64,000 nt of DNA from CAVSWT01 sp963731745 (GTDB lineage Bacteria > Bacteroidota > Ignavibacteria > Ignavibacteriales > Ignavibacteriaceae). The notes under the pieces are model-generated. The model saw only the letters and a program-made list of their open reading frames with translations. It ran no database searches and was not told the DNA's origin. The stretch spans positions 62,001-126,000 of the forward strand of contig CAVSWT010000012.1 in the NCBI GenBank assembly GCA_963731745.1, in the 5' to 3' direction. A program made the translations under genes and the position numbers. Shown piece by piece: positions 54,624 to 62,706 of this stretch. Position 1 is the first letter of the stretch; the number at the start of each line of letters is the position of its first letter.

Positions 54624-56870
54624 TTAAAAATGATATTCAAAGTTTATAGCGCCATAATAATTTTCTTTTGGTGCCGGGTTATAATATAGTGGCAAACCAC
54701 GGACGGATTTTGAATTTTGATTAATAGCCATAACCGGAGAATAATTTTCTCCTGTTGGATTATTAACTCCTAAATAAGCTTGCAACGTAAATACCTGAAC
54801 AATTCTTTTTCTGAAGCCGATCTTTGCATCGATAACTGAATAAGCCTTTGTAAAAATAGAATTGTTATCAGTCAGCGGCCTTTTATCTACAAAATCATAA
54901 GTTAAATAAAGGTACAATCCTGTTGATGAAGTAATATCAAGTCCGGCATTAAATAGATTAGGAGCCAGGCCAGGAATTTGATTCCCTGTAAAATTATTTC
55001 CTGAAAGTGTATAATCCTTATATCTAAAATTATTGTATGAATAAGTTGCGAAAGGACGAACAAGCCTTATTAAACCAGTTTTATTTTCATATAAATTGTA
55101 ACTGAGTAATGTTTCTATTCCTTTATTATTGGATTTGCCCGCGTTCACAAATCTTGTAAAGCCTGCTGCATCTGTTTGTGGAATAAAAGAATCAAAAATA
55201 TTCAAATAAAATAAACTTAATTCGAGATGCAGCTTATCTTCTAAAAAATCGCCTGTAAAACCAATTTCATAATTTAAACTTCTTTCGGGATTTAAGCTGT
55301 TGTTAACGCTTCCATTTGCCAAAGAAATTTCTGAAACAGTCGGAGGTGAAAAGCCTGTATTTACTTGCGCATACACATTCAGATTATTTGTTAAATAATG
55401 TTTTAATAAAATTCCGGGAGTTAAATATTTTCCCATATTTCTCGTTATAGAAAAATCAGTATTATTTGATTTTAAATTATCCCTTACATCATAATCTAAC
55501 CAGCTTAACCCGGTGCTTAATGTTAAAGCGGTTGTGCTGGTAAAATGAATTGTCCCTTCGAGAAAAATATTTATGTGATTAAGAACTAATTCTCTATCCG
55601 AATTAATCTGTCCAGGGTTTCCATCTTCTGAAATATTATAGTGCCTTTCAATATTAAAATTACGAATAACTTCACCGCCCAAAGCAATCGTTGTTTTATT
55701 TGAGCCAATATAAGTATTGTACGAAAAAAGAGTCCTAGCTCCTTCTTTATCAGAATTTGTTCTATTGTAAAAAGGTTCTATAGGTGATTCATTAAAAGTT
55801 TGACCCATAAAAATGCTGGAGGTATTTTCAAATGAATCTGTAATTTTATAAATGTTAGTGGCGCCAAGAAGAAACGATTTGCTGCGCAGTCCTATATTCT
55901 TATCAATGTAAGCTTGATTTGCGCTCGAAGGATTATTTGCGAAATCAATACTATCTAGCTCGCCAGGATATTCATCATGTATGTTAGCATAATTAACAAG
56001 AAAAGAAAGAGTTTGCGTTTCACTTACAAAAAAATCACCTCCAAAAGTAACTAGCTGTTTTTTCGAATGAGAATGAATTCTATATCCATCGTAATTTTGG
56101 TAACTGTAATTTGTAAAGAAATTTAATTTATTTGTTCCGGCTCTGAAATTAAAAGTTGATCTAAGCAAGCCATCAGAACCCGCAGTAATAATTTCATTCA
56201 AATCTTTTTCCTGGTAATGTGCTCTTTTAGTGAAGAGATTTATTGTTCCTCCAATGCTGTTTCCGTAGATTCCTGATGATGAACCTTTTATAATTTCTAT
56301 TTTCCCTAAACTGGTGAAATCAATGTTGTCAATACTTGTTGTTCCATCTGCATCTGTTAACGGAATTCCATCGTAATAAACTTTTAAATCTCTTATTCCG
56401 AACCTGGATTTTCCTCCAATTCCTCTTATAAGAATATGTGATTGCGAAGTTGAACTTCGTGTTTCCATTTTTACACCGGGAACCAGATTGATTATTCTAT
56501 CCAGGTACATATCATTTGTTCGCCGTATATAATTAAATCCGAGTACATCTACCTTCCCTAACGTATTTGAAGTTTCAGAGTTAGGATTTCTTCCAAGAAC
56601 TAAAACTTCTCCAAGTGTATAGCTCTTTTGTTCTAATCCTACTTTATAAGCTAAATTTTTTAATGAGTCGATTGAAATAGTTAGTTTTTCATAGCCGGTT
56701 AATTGGAAAATAATTGAAGCTGAATTTTCAAAAGGCGCAAAAGGGGTTTCACCTTTTGAATTTGTAACTGCACTTGCCTGCGTTTCCGTTGCGGTTATGG
56801 TAACATAATTTAAAGGAAAATTTCCTTTTTGATCAAATACTTTAATTGTTTGTGCCTGAATGACAAACAA
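54624..56870 (-). CDS. TonB-dependent outer-membrane receptor (signal peptide frameshifted)
   Basis: A 748-residue readable frame. Carboxypeptidase-D-like domain at 1-80, plug domain at about 95-215 (DRIINLVPGVKMETR, HILIRGIGGKSRFGIRDLKV, IEIIKGSSSGIYGNSIGGTI), then a 22-strand barrel ending YYGAINFEYHF. The frame starts at a weak TTG with only half a signal peptide. On the minus strand an ATG at 56910, with a GGAG site, opens MKFKILVIIYF and meets the receptor frame if one T is removed from a T6 run (56876-56881). The real gene is thus probably 54624-56910 with a one-base shift. Ligand unknown; paralog of the next receptor. Confidence 0.88.
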   Translation of the reverse strand: MFVIQAQTIKVFDQKGNFPLNYVTITATETQASAVTNSKGETPFAPFENSASIIFQLTGYEKLTISIDSLKNLAYKVGLEQKSYTLGEVLVLGRNPNSETSNTLGKVDVLGFNYIRRTNDMYLDRIINLVPGVKMETRSSTSQSHILIRGIGGKSRFGIRDLKVYYDGIPLTDADGTTSIDNIDFTSLGKIEIIKGSSSGIYGNSIGGTINLFTKRAHYQEKDLNEIITAGSDGLLRSTFNFRAGTNKLNFFTNYSYQNYDGYRIHSHSKKQLVTFGGDFFVSETQTLSFLVNYANIHDEYPGELDSIDFANNPSSANQAYIDKNIGLRSKSFLLGATNIYKITDSFENTSSIFMGQTFNESPIEPFYNRTNSDKEGARTLFSYNTYIGSNKTTIALGGEVIRNFNIERHYNISEDGNPGQINSDRELVLNHINIFLEGTIHFTSTTALTLSTGLSWLDYDVRDNLKSNNTDFSITRNMGKYLTPGILLKHYLTNNLNVYAQVNTGFSPPTVSEISLANGSVNNSLNPERSLNYEIGFTGDFLEDKLHLELSLFYLNIFDSFIPQTDAAGFTRFVNAGKSNNKGIETLLSYNLYENKTGLIRLVRPFATYSYNNFRYKDYTLSGNNFTGNQIPGLAPNLFNAGLDITSSTGLYLYLTYDFVDKRPLTDNNSIFTKAYSVIDAKIGFRKRIVQVFTLQAYLGVNNPTGENYSPVMAINQNSKSVRGLPLYYNPAPKENYYGAINFEYHF

Positions 56871-56977
56871 TAAATAAAAAATAAATTATTACTAGAATTT
56901 TGAACTTCATTATTTCTCCGAATTGAAATGTGAAGAAATTATTGTAGATAAAACTTTTTCCAAAAGCATTAGTATCA

Positions 56978-57009
56978 ATTGATGGTGGTACAGAAATACC
57001 ACCATCAAT
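56978..57009 (-). terminator. Strong hairpin between the two receptor genes
   Basis: Perfect 13-bp stem attgatggtggta / taccaccatcaat (56978-56990, 56997-57009) with loop cagaaa. On the minus strand a short T-rich stretch follows. It ends, or lowers, transcription from the upstream receptor into the downstream one. Confidence 0.75.
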
Positions 57010-57017
57010 ACTATAAA

Positions 57018-59363
57018 TTAGAATTCGTATGACAATGTTAGATTACTATAAAAGGCAGCTTTATACGGAGCAGGTATAATATATCCGTCTCCGTGTCCGC
57101 CATCTTTTTCAAGAGCAAGGCCCTCAATATTAGCTCCTGTAAATACAAATGTATAATAAGTGCTGCCGGTAAGATTATCTCCGCCGGCTGAAAAGTCTAA
57201 CGTAAAATGCTCTGCAAATTTTCGTTGAATACCAATCTTTGCATTAAGTAGACTATACGATTTCAAGTAGGTGCTGTTATCAAATGTAACCGGAACTTTA
57301 CTTACATATTGGTAAGTTCCATAAAAATATAATCCAAATGATGTTGCCAGATCCACTCCAGCATTAATCACGTTATCCGGTACACGCGCAACTTTGTTAC
57401 CTGAAAAATCAACGGTGGATGCGGAATTGTTATTGTCGCTTTTGAAATCAGTGTATTTAAAATCTGAATAGGTATAAGCAGCCCATGGGCGCAGCAGCGA
57501 AATTGTCTGCATAGGGTTATTTATTACCAAATAACTTAAGGATAATTCAATTCCTTTATTCTGTTGCTTTCCGGCGTTAGTTGTAAAGGTAACTGAATTA
57601 GAAGTTTGTCTAACCAATTTATTTGTATTTTCGAGATCGAATAAAGCAAGCTGATAAGCAAGTCTGCCGTCAAGCAGATTTCCCTTTGTTCCTAATTCAT
57701 ATTGCACTGCTTTCTCCGGCTTAAGGCCAGTATCAATACTTCCATCACTTGCGACGGCATCACTTAAAAGTGGGGGAGTATAACCTGTACTTATACTTAC
57801 ATACACAGATGCCTCGTCACTTAAAATTTTTGAAAATGCAATTCGGGGAGTTATGATAGGATCAAAAGCATTAACTACTAATTGAGTTGAGTCATTCAAT
57901 TGATTATTCTTTAGCATATTCATTATGCCAAATTCATTTTTATTAAGACTTGCACCAACGTCTATATTAAAATCATTTGGTAAAGCAAAATTCCATTCAG
58001 TAAATAAGTAATAATTAAGAGCATAATTTTCAGAGGCACTTGGTCTTTGAGGCCGTGATGGAATCGGAATAATAAATACTCCATTGCTTGTTAAATTTGA
58101 TCCCTGAAACATTGCTCCAAATGTACCGTTGACACCTATGTTTTCACCTTGTGATACAAAATTGAATGCCGTGCGGACTCCATAATTAAATTGATTTACA
58201 TTAGTAAAGCCGTGAGCAAATGGCTGATTGGATTTTTTACCCGAACCGAATACGGTAGTTTGATTATTTATGCTTTCATTAAAGCGGAAAAAATCAGTAA
58301 CGCCTAAACGAAAACTTTGCAGCTTAATATGTGAATCATTTGCAAGATAAGCATCATTGCTTAAAGGTTGTCGGTCATAAAATTCCGGACTGTCAATTTC
58401 TCCGGCAAGTTCTTCAAAAGAACGATTGTACGCGAAATAAGTTGATATAGTTTGATTATTGCCTGCCTGGAAGTTCCCCGTAAATCTTACAAAATCTTTC
58501 CACGAAGCGCTATGAGAACGGAAAGAATCATAAGTCTGATGTCCATAATTAACTGCCATATCTGAGTTTTCCCCTGCGCCTTGTATTGTTGTGTTGCTTC
58601 TAAACAAACCATAGCTTCCTCCAATAGTCTGCTGCTGAATGCTTGTTTCATTAGGTGACGGTCTTTTGGCTGTTAAAAGAATCGTTCCGCCAATAAAACT
58701 GCCGTATAAACTTGAAGATGGTCCTTTAATTATTTCTACATTTCCGAGTGATGCAAAATCAATATCATCAAGTACTGTCGATCCGGTTGCATCGGTTATA
58801 GGCATATTGTTTAAAAATACTTGATAACCAAGGCCGTTACTGTTTGTACTGTTGCCGCTTGTGCTTGGATAGTAACCGCGAATTGTGATTCTGGCACCTC
58901 CCCATGGTGTTCTTGACTGCATGAAAATACCTGGAACCATATTAATAGAATTTTCTAAGGACAATCCGGTTGATCTTTCTAAATCTCGTTGGGTAAGAAT
59001 TCCCAGAGATTGTGAACTTAAAATTTGATTATTTCCTATAACTTGAACTCCTGTAAGTTCAACTGGTGAAGGGGAAAGCAGAATGTATAAAGGTTTTGAT
59101 ATATCACTAATTGAAATTTCTTTACTTATGTAACCAATTCGCTTTAGGTTAATAGTAAATGAACTAGAACTAGTTGAAAATTTGAATTTACCATAATCAT
59201 TGGTTGTGGTTATTGTAGAAGTTCCATCAATAGTTAAGATGACACCTGCAACAGGTTCAAGCGTTTGTTTATCTACAACTATACCGGTAACAGAAACCTG
59301 CGCTTTTAATGTGGAAACAAGACATAGTACACAGATATAAAATAATAGCATACGTTTATTCAT
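57018..59363 (-). CDS. TonB-dependent outer-membrane receptor
   Basis: A 781-residue intact receptor. Signal peptide to LKAQ (residue 21). Carboxypeptidase-D-like domain (VTGIVVDKQTLEPVAGVILT) at 22-100, plug at about 105-230 (NSINMVPGIFMQSR, ARITIRGYYPSTS, VEIIKGPSSSLYGSFIGGTI), then the barrel, ending AAFYSNLTLSYEF with a terminal Phe. Barrel sequences such as YTPPLLSDAVASDGSIDTGL match those of the paralog downstream. Such receptors import siderophores, cobalamin, metals or sugars; the ligand is not clear. The 172-residue membrane protein upstream may be in the same operon. Confidence 0.93.
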   Translation of the reverse strand: MNKRMLLFYICVLCLVSTLKAQVSVTGIVVDKQTLEPVAGVILTIDGTSTITTTNDYGKFKFSTSSSSFTINLKRIGYISKEISISDISKPLYILLSPSPVELTGVQVIGNNQILSSQSLGILTQRDLERSTGLSLENSINMVPGIFMQSRTPWGGARITIRGYYPSTSGNSTNSNGLGYQVFLNNMPITDATGSTVLDDIDFASLGNVEIIKGPSSSLYGSFIGGTILLTAKRPSPNETSIQQQTIGGSYGLFRSNTTIQGAGENSDMAVNYGHQTYDSFRSHSASWKDFVRFTGNFQAGNNQTISTYFAYNRSFEELAGEIDSPEFYDRQPLSNDAYLANDSHIKLQSFRLGVTDFFRFNESINNQTTVFGSGKKSNQPFAHGFTNVNQFNYGVRTAFNFVSQGENIGVNGTFGAMFQGSNLTSNGVFIIPIPSRPQRPSASENYALNYYLFTEWNFALPNDFNIDVGASLNKNEFGIMNMLKNNQLNDSTQLVVNAFDPIITPRIAFSKILSDEASVYVSISTGYTPPLLSDAVASDGSIDTGLKPEKAVQYELGTKGNLLDGRLAYQLALFDLENTNKLVRQTSNSVTFTTNAGKQQNKGIELSLSYLVINNPMQTISLLRPWAAYTYSDFKYTDFKSDNNNSASTVDFSGNKVARVPDNVINAGVDLATSFGLYFYGTYQYVSKVPVTFDNSTYLKSYSLLNAKIGIQRKFAEHFTLDFSAGGDNLTGSTYYTFVFTGANIEGLALEKDGGHGDGYIIPAPYKAAFYSNLTLSYEF

Positions 59364-59561
59364 AAAAAAAAATCCTTTTTAATTTCAGTAAAAAGTTTTT
59401 GGTAAAAGTATAGTTATGCATTAGAGTTTAGTATTAGTAGAATACAAACTACACAGCAATGAACTGACTATTTTAATTATTTATTACTGTTGAATGGATA
59501 AAAAACAACCTGGTAAAAAGAGATTGTTTCAACAGAAATTAATTTATGGCGTGTTATCTAA

Positions 59562-60080
59562 TTAAATTTTTTTGGGTGGAGGAAATTGAGTTTCTAAAGA
59601 TAAGCTTTTATAAAAGACAGGATTGAAAGCATTAGAAAGTACTTTGTTTATAACAGGATAAAATTCAGTTATATCATTTAAATTATATTTGCTTAATTCT
59701 TTAAGGGGATTATTTTTATTCTTGCCATTATTTTCGAAGTTATTTTTAACCAGCTGATCAAATTTGGAGATTAAAATATTTTCATCTTTATCCTGGAGAC
59801 AGAAATAACTTATACTATCTTTATCATATTCAATTTTAACAATATCATACATTTCATCTTTATAGCGGAATTCTTTTCCTTCTTCCTTCCATTCAATTTT
59901 GGTGTGCTTTTCATGTAAGGGAAATGTAAGCTTAACAACATTATCCTTAAAACGGATTTCATTTATTTTTTCTCTCATCTCCGTTTTAATTTCCGAACGT
60001 TTCAATAGGAATGGAATATAATATCCGAAAATGTTAAAAAGGAATAACATTATAATTAATAATGCGAAATATTTTTTCAA
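59562..60080 (-). CDS. Membrane-anchored protein of unknown function
   Basis: A 172-residue protein from a TTG at 60080. One N-terminal membrane helix (KYFALLIIMLFLFNIFGYYI, residues 3-24), then a charged domain outside (REKINEIRFKDNVVKLTFPL, EWKEEGKEFRYKDEMYDIVK) and an end FPPPKKI. No cysteine or metal motif beyond scattered His. Small proteins of this shape often precede TonB receptors in Bacteroidota; it lies 198 bases upstream of one here. Not recognised further. Confidence 0.6.
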   Translation of the reverse strand: MKKYFALLIIMLFLFNIFGYYIPFLLKRSEIKTEMREKINEIRFKDNVVKLTFPLHEKHTKIEWKEEGKEFRYKDEMYDIVKIEYDKDSISYFCLQDKDENILISKFDQLVKNNFENNGKNKNNPLKELSKYNLNDITEFYPVINKVLSNAFNPVFYKSLSLETQFPPPKKI

Positions 60081-60320
60081 TCTGTGGATTTTATAATTGT
60101 CTTAAAAGTGTAATTAATTTTACAAAATCTTTTGATAAATAAAAATATTTTTAATTAAAATATAAGATCTCAATTAAATATAAATTATTAGAGGCTTTTT
60201 ATGATTATGATTAATGGTATTCTGTAAATAACAAAATGAATTCGATTACACTAATTGTAAATTCTAAATTAAGAATATTGTAAAAGTTTCTCTACTTTAT
60301 TGTATATAAGAGTTTGGAGT

Positions 60321-61451
60321 TTATCTTAAAATTATCATCTTCTTTGATTGTGTGAAATCGCCGGCTTCTATTTTATAAAAATAAACTCCGCTCGCTAGGT
60401 TTTTTGCATCAAAAGTAACTTCATAATTTCCGGAAGCTTTTTCTTCATTTACAAGTGTGGCAACTTTTCTTCCAAGTATGTCATAAACTTTTAATTGTAC
60501 AGACGGGGCAACTTGTCCCGATTTGTCGGGATGCCCGGTCTCTAAATCGGAAGAGGGGATTGAATATTTTATTTTTGTTGTGGGGTTAAAAGGATTTGGA
60601 TAGTTCTGGAAGAGCATGTATTGCAAGGGAATTACTTTTACATTTATAACATCCGAATATGAAAAGCTTCCATCCTTATCAATTTGTTTAAGCCGATAAT
60701 CAAAATTGCTTCCACCGACAGGGTTTTTATCTACAAAGGTATATTCTTTTTGTGAGCTGCTGTTGCCGCTGCCTGCAACAAAGCCAACCTTTTTCCAGTT
60801 CTGATTATTTCCTTCTGATTGTTTGTTGTTAAACTGCCTTTCTATCTCAAAGCCATAATTATTTAGTTCCGTAGCAGTCGTCCATTTTAAGTTAACTTTA
60901 TCCTGGTTTACTTCAGCATTAAAAGAAATTAATTCGACTGGCAGTGGAGCACCTTGATTATCAATAGTAACAGCGCGTGGATTGCCCAAATAATCTACTA
61001 AGCCATAAGCATCAGTAAGTTCAAAATAAGCATGCCCGTTTCCTACAGCAGAAAAATTAATTGCAACAGCATTAACTTCAGAGGTTGGCCAAAAATCATC
61101 ATCAGTGCCGCCGTTGAAATTATCATAGAGCAATCTATGAGTAAAAATATGTCCGTCTTTTGTCCAACTTCCGTTAGTTATTCCCTTTGTTCTGAAACTG
61201 GTCCCCCATCCAAAATTAGTTTCCAGTTGTGACGCATCTACCCCATTTAAGGAAAGAGATGTGGTTGCATCGTCTCCGTAATATAAATAAAAGCTTATGT
61301 TTGGGGCATCTTCATTTTTAGGGCTCCCTTTAATTTTTATTGTTAAGGGATTTACCCCATTCAGAGTAACAGTAACGTTACCTGCAATTATAGGTTTGAT
61401 TGTTAATGCTAAAATTATAATTGTACATATTAGAAGAAATGAATTTTTCAT
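60321..61451 (-). CDS. Secreted T9SS sorting-domain protein
   Basis: A 376-residue protein with an AAGGAG site and signal peptide (cleavage near PIIAG). Residues 25-165 form a beta-rich domain (NVTVTLNGVNPLTIKIKG, HAYFELTDAYGLVDYLGN). Then the PVELISFNAEVNQDKVNLKW / TATELNNYGFEIER module and a T9SS sorting domain (NYPNPFNPTTKIKYSIPS ... LASGVYFYKIEAGDF). The sorting domain has an extra loop DLETGHPDKSGQVAPS from an inserted palindrome. It ends an operon with the dockerin-like and S74 genes; the three are probably displayed together. Confidence 0.83.
   Translation of the reverse strand: MKNSFLLICTIIILALTIKPIIAGNVTVTLNGVNPLTIKIKGSPKNEDAPNISFYLYYGDDATTSLSLNGVDASQLETNFGWGTSFRTKGITNGSWTKDGHIFTHRLLYDNFNGGTDDDFWPTSEVNAVAINFSAVGNGHAYFELTDAYGLVDYLGNPRAVTIDNQGAPLPVELISFNAEVNQDKVNLKWTTATELNNYGFEIERQFNNKQSEGNNQNWKKVGFVAGSGNSSSQKEYTFVDKNPVGGSNFDYRLKQIDKDGSFSYSDVINVKVIPLQYMLFQNYPNPFNPTTKIKYSIPSSDLETGHPDKSGQVAPSVQLKVYDILGRKVATLVNEEKASGNYEVTFDAKNLASGVYFYKIEAGDFTQSKKMIILR
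60506..60536. repeat. In-frame palindromic insert in a T9SS sorting domain
   Basis: A palindrome with inner arms tcccga/tcggga and outer arms gggca/tgccc lies in the coding sequence, at the same place of the sorting domain as the insert at 54311-54344. It encodes most of the loop DLETGHPDKSGQVAPS. Confidence 0.6.
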
Positions 61452-61473
61452 GTTGACTCCTTAATAAAAATAT

Positions 61474-62661
61474 TTAAGGTAATGGTACCGCTGAAGATTT
61501 GCCTACATTCTGTTTAATCTTTACATAATCCTCCGAATCTACTAACCCGTTAAAATCACAATCCCCATTTACATATCCGCTAGAGCCAATTTCTGTTTGA
61601 GTAGTTACATAGTCTCCCGAGTTTATAAATGAGCTTTGATTAACATCTCCTGCAATTATTCCCCAAACACCGGATTCTACTTCTTTAGCTCCAGCGCTGC
61701 CTCCATAAAATTGACTGCTTGCTGAAGTAAAATTATAAGTTGATACTGTCGATGCTGATCCCCAGGTTAAGTCATTTTGAATACTTGCTGTCATAGCAGC
61801 GAGATGATTTCTATCCATTATAGCAACATAATAGTCTCCTGGAGGAGCGGCTATTCCTATTCCTCTTCCGGAGGCCGCATTATCATCTATTAAATTTCCA
61901 TCTGAGTTTAAATAAGCTGAACGAGAAGCAATAATAGTTGATGGATTTGCCGCATCCCGAAGCTGGACTAGAACCCAGTCAACGGCGGTTGATGGTTTAT
62001 TAGAAGCTGTCCTGAAATCTTCTGAGTATGGAGAAGTTAGAGGAATATCACCATTGATGGTAGTATTCATATTGTGGTCTTTTTTATTATAAGGCCCTTC
62101 TAAAAATATCTTTACTTTAACACCAACACCTTCGGAGATTATGAGGTCTGTTTGTGAGTTTTTAGGGAATGTAATTGTATCTGCCCCAATAGTGTTTCCT
62201 GTAGAACCAAAACCGTATCCTTTCCAGCTGTTACCGTTCTTTGTGTAAATAAAAAACGGCCCGGTAAGGCTTCCTGCTTCATCGGTAGTTGTAATAATGG
62301 TAACATTTGTTTTTAAATCTGAACTCGTACTTTTGTTTTCAATTTCATAATAGCGTGTGAAATTTGTACCTGTTCCTGAATATTGAGTTCCGATTAGACA
62401 TGTTATGTTACCTTTTAATGGGGATGAAAAAGTCAATCCGCTGAAATTAGTTATTGTATCTCTATCGCCGGATGAAAAAATACCTTTCAAGTGGCCGCTA
62501 CCATTTTCTATTAAATTACCAGAAAGTTCAACCTTTGATGCTCCAGTTGTTTCAATCTGCATATTATTATTTAGTTCTAAGTCAATTCCTCCATAGGCAG
62601 AAACATGAACTATAAATATTATAAGAGGAAATAATATGAATTTTAATTTAGACAGTATCAT
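61474..62661 (-). CDS. Exported protein with dockerin-like repeats
   Basis: About 395 residues from the ATG at 62661, which has a GGAGG site five bases away (the upstream ATG at 62673 overlaps that site). Signal peptide to HVSAYG. A long beta region follows (FSGLTFSSPLKGNITCLIGT). The C-terminal 60 residues hold two dockerin-like calcium repeats, GDVNQSSFINSGDYV and GDCDFNGLVDSEDYVKIKQN. There is no T9SS sorting domain. Dockerins bind cohesins in other bacteria; a partner may be one of the neighbours. It lies 45 bases after the S74 gene and 22 before the T9SS gene. Confidence 0.8.
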   Translation of the reverse strand: MILSKLKFILFPLIIFIVHVSAYGGIDLELNNNMQIETTGASKVELSGNLIENGSGHLKGIFSSGDRDTITNFSGLTFSSPLKGNITCLIGTQYSGTGTNFTRYYEIENKSTSSDLKTNVTIITTTDEAGSLTGPFFIYTKNGNSWKGYGFGSTGNTIGADTITFPKNSQTDLIISEGVGVKVKIFLEGPYNKKDHNMNTTINGDIPLTSPYSEDFRTASNKPSTAVDWVLVQLRDAANPSTIIASRSAYLNSDGNLIDDNAASGRGIGIAAPPGDYYVAIMDRNHLAAMTASIQNDLTWGSASTVSTYNFTSASSQFYGGSAGAKEVESGVWGIIAGDVNQSSFINSGDYVTTQTEIGSSGYVNGDCDFNGLVDSEDYVKIKQNVGKSSAVPLP

Positions 62662-62706
62662 AAAAGCCTCCATACTTTTAATTAAAAAATCGTATAAGTT
62701 TCATTT

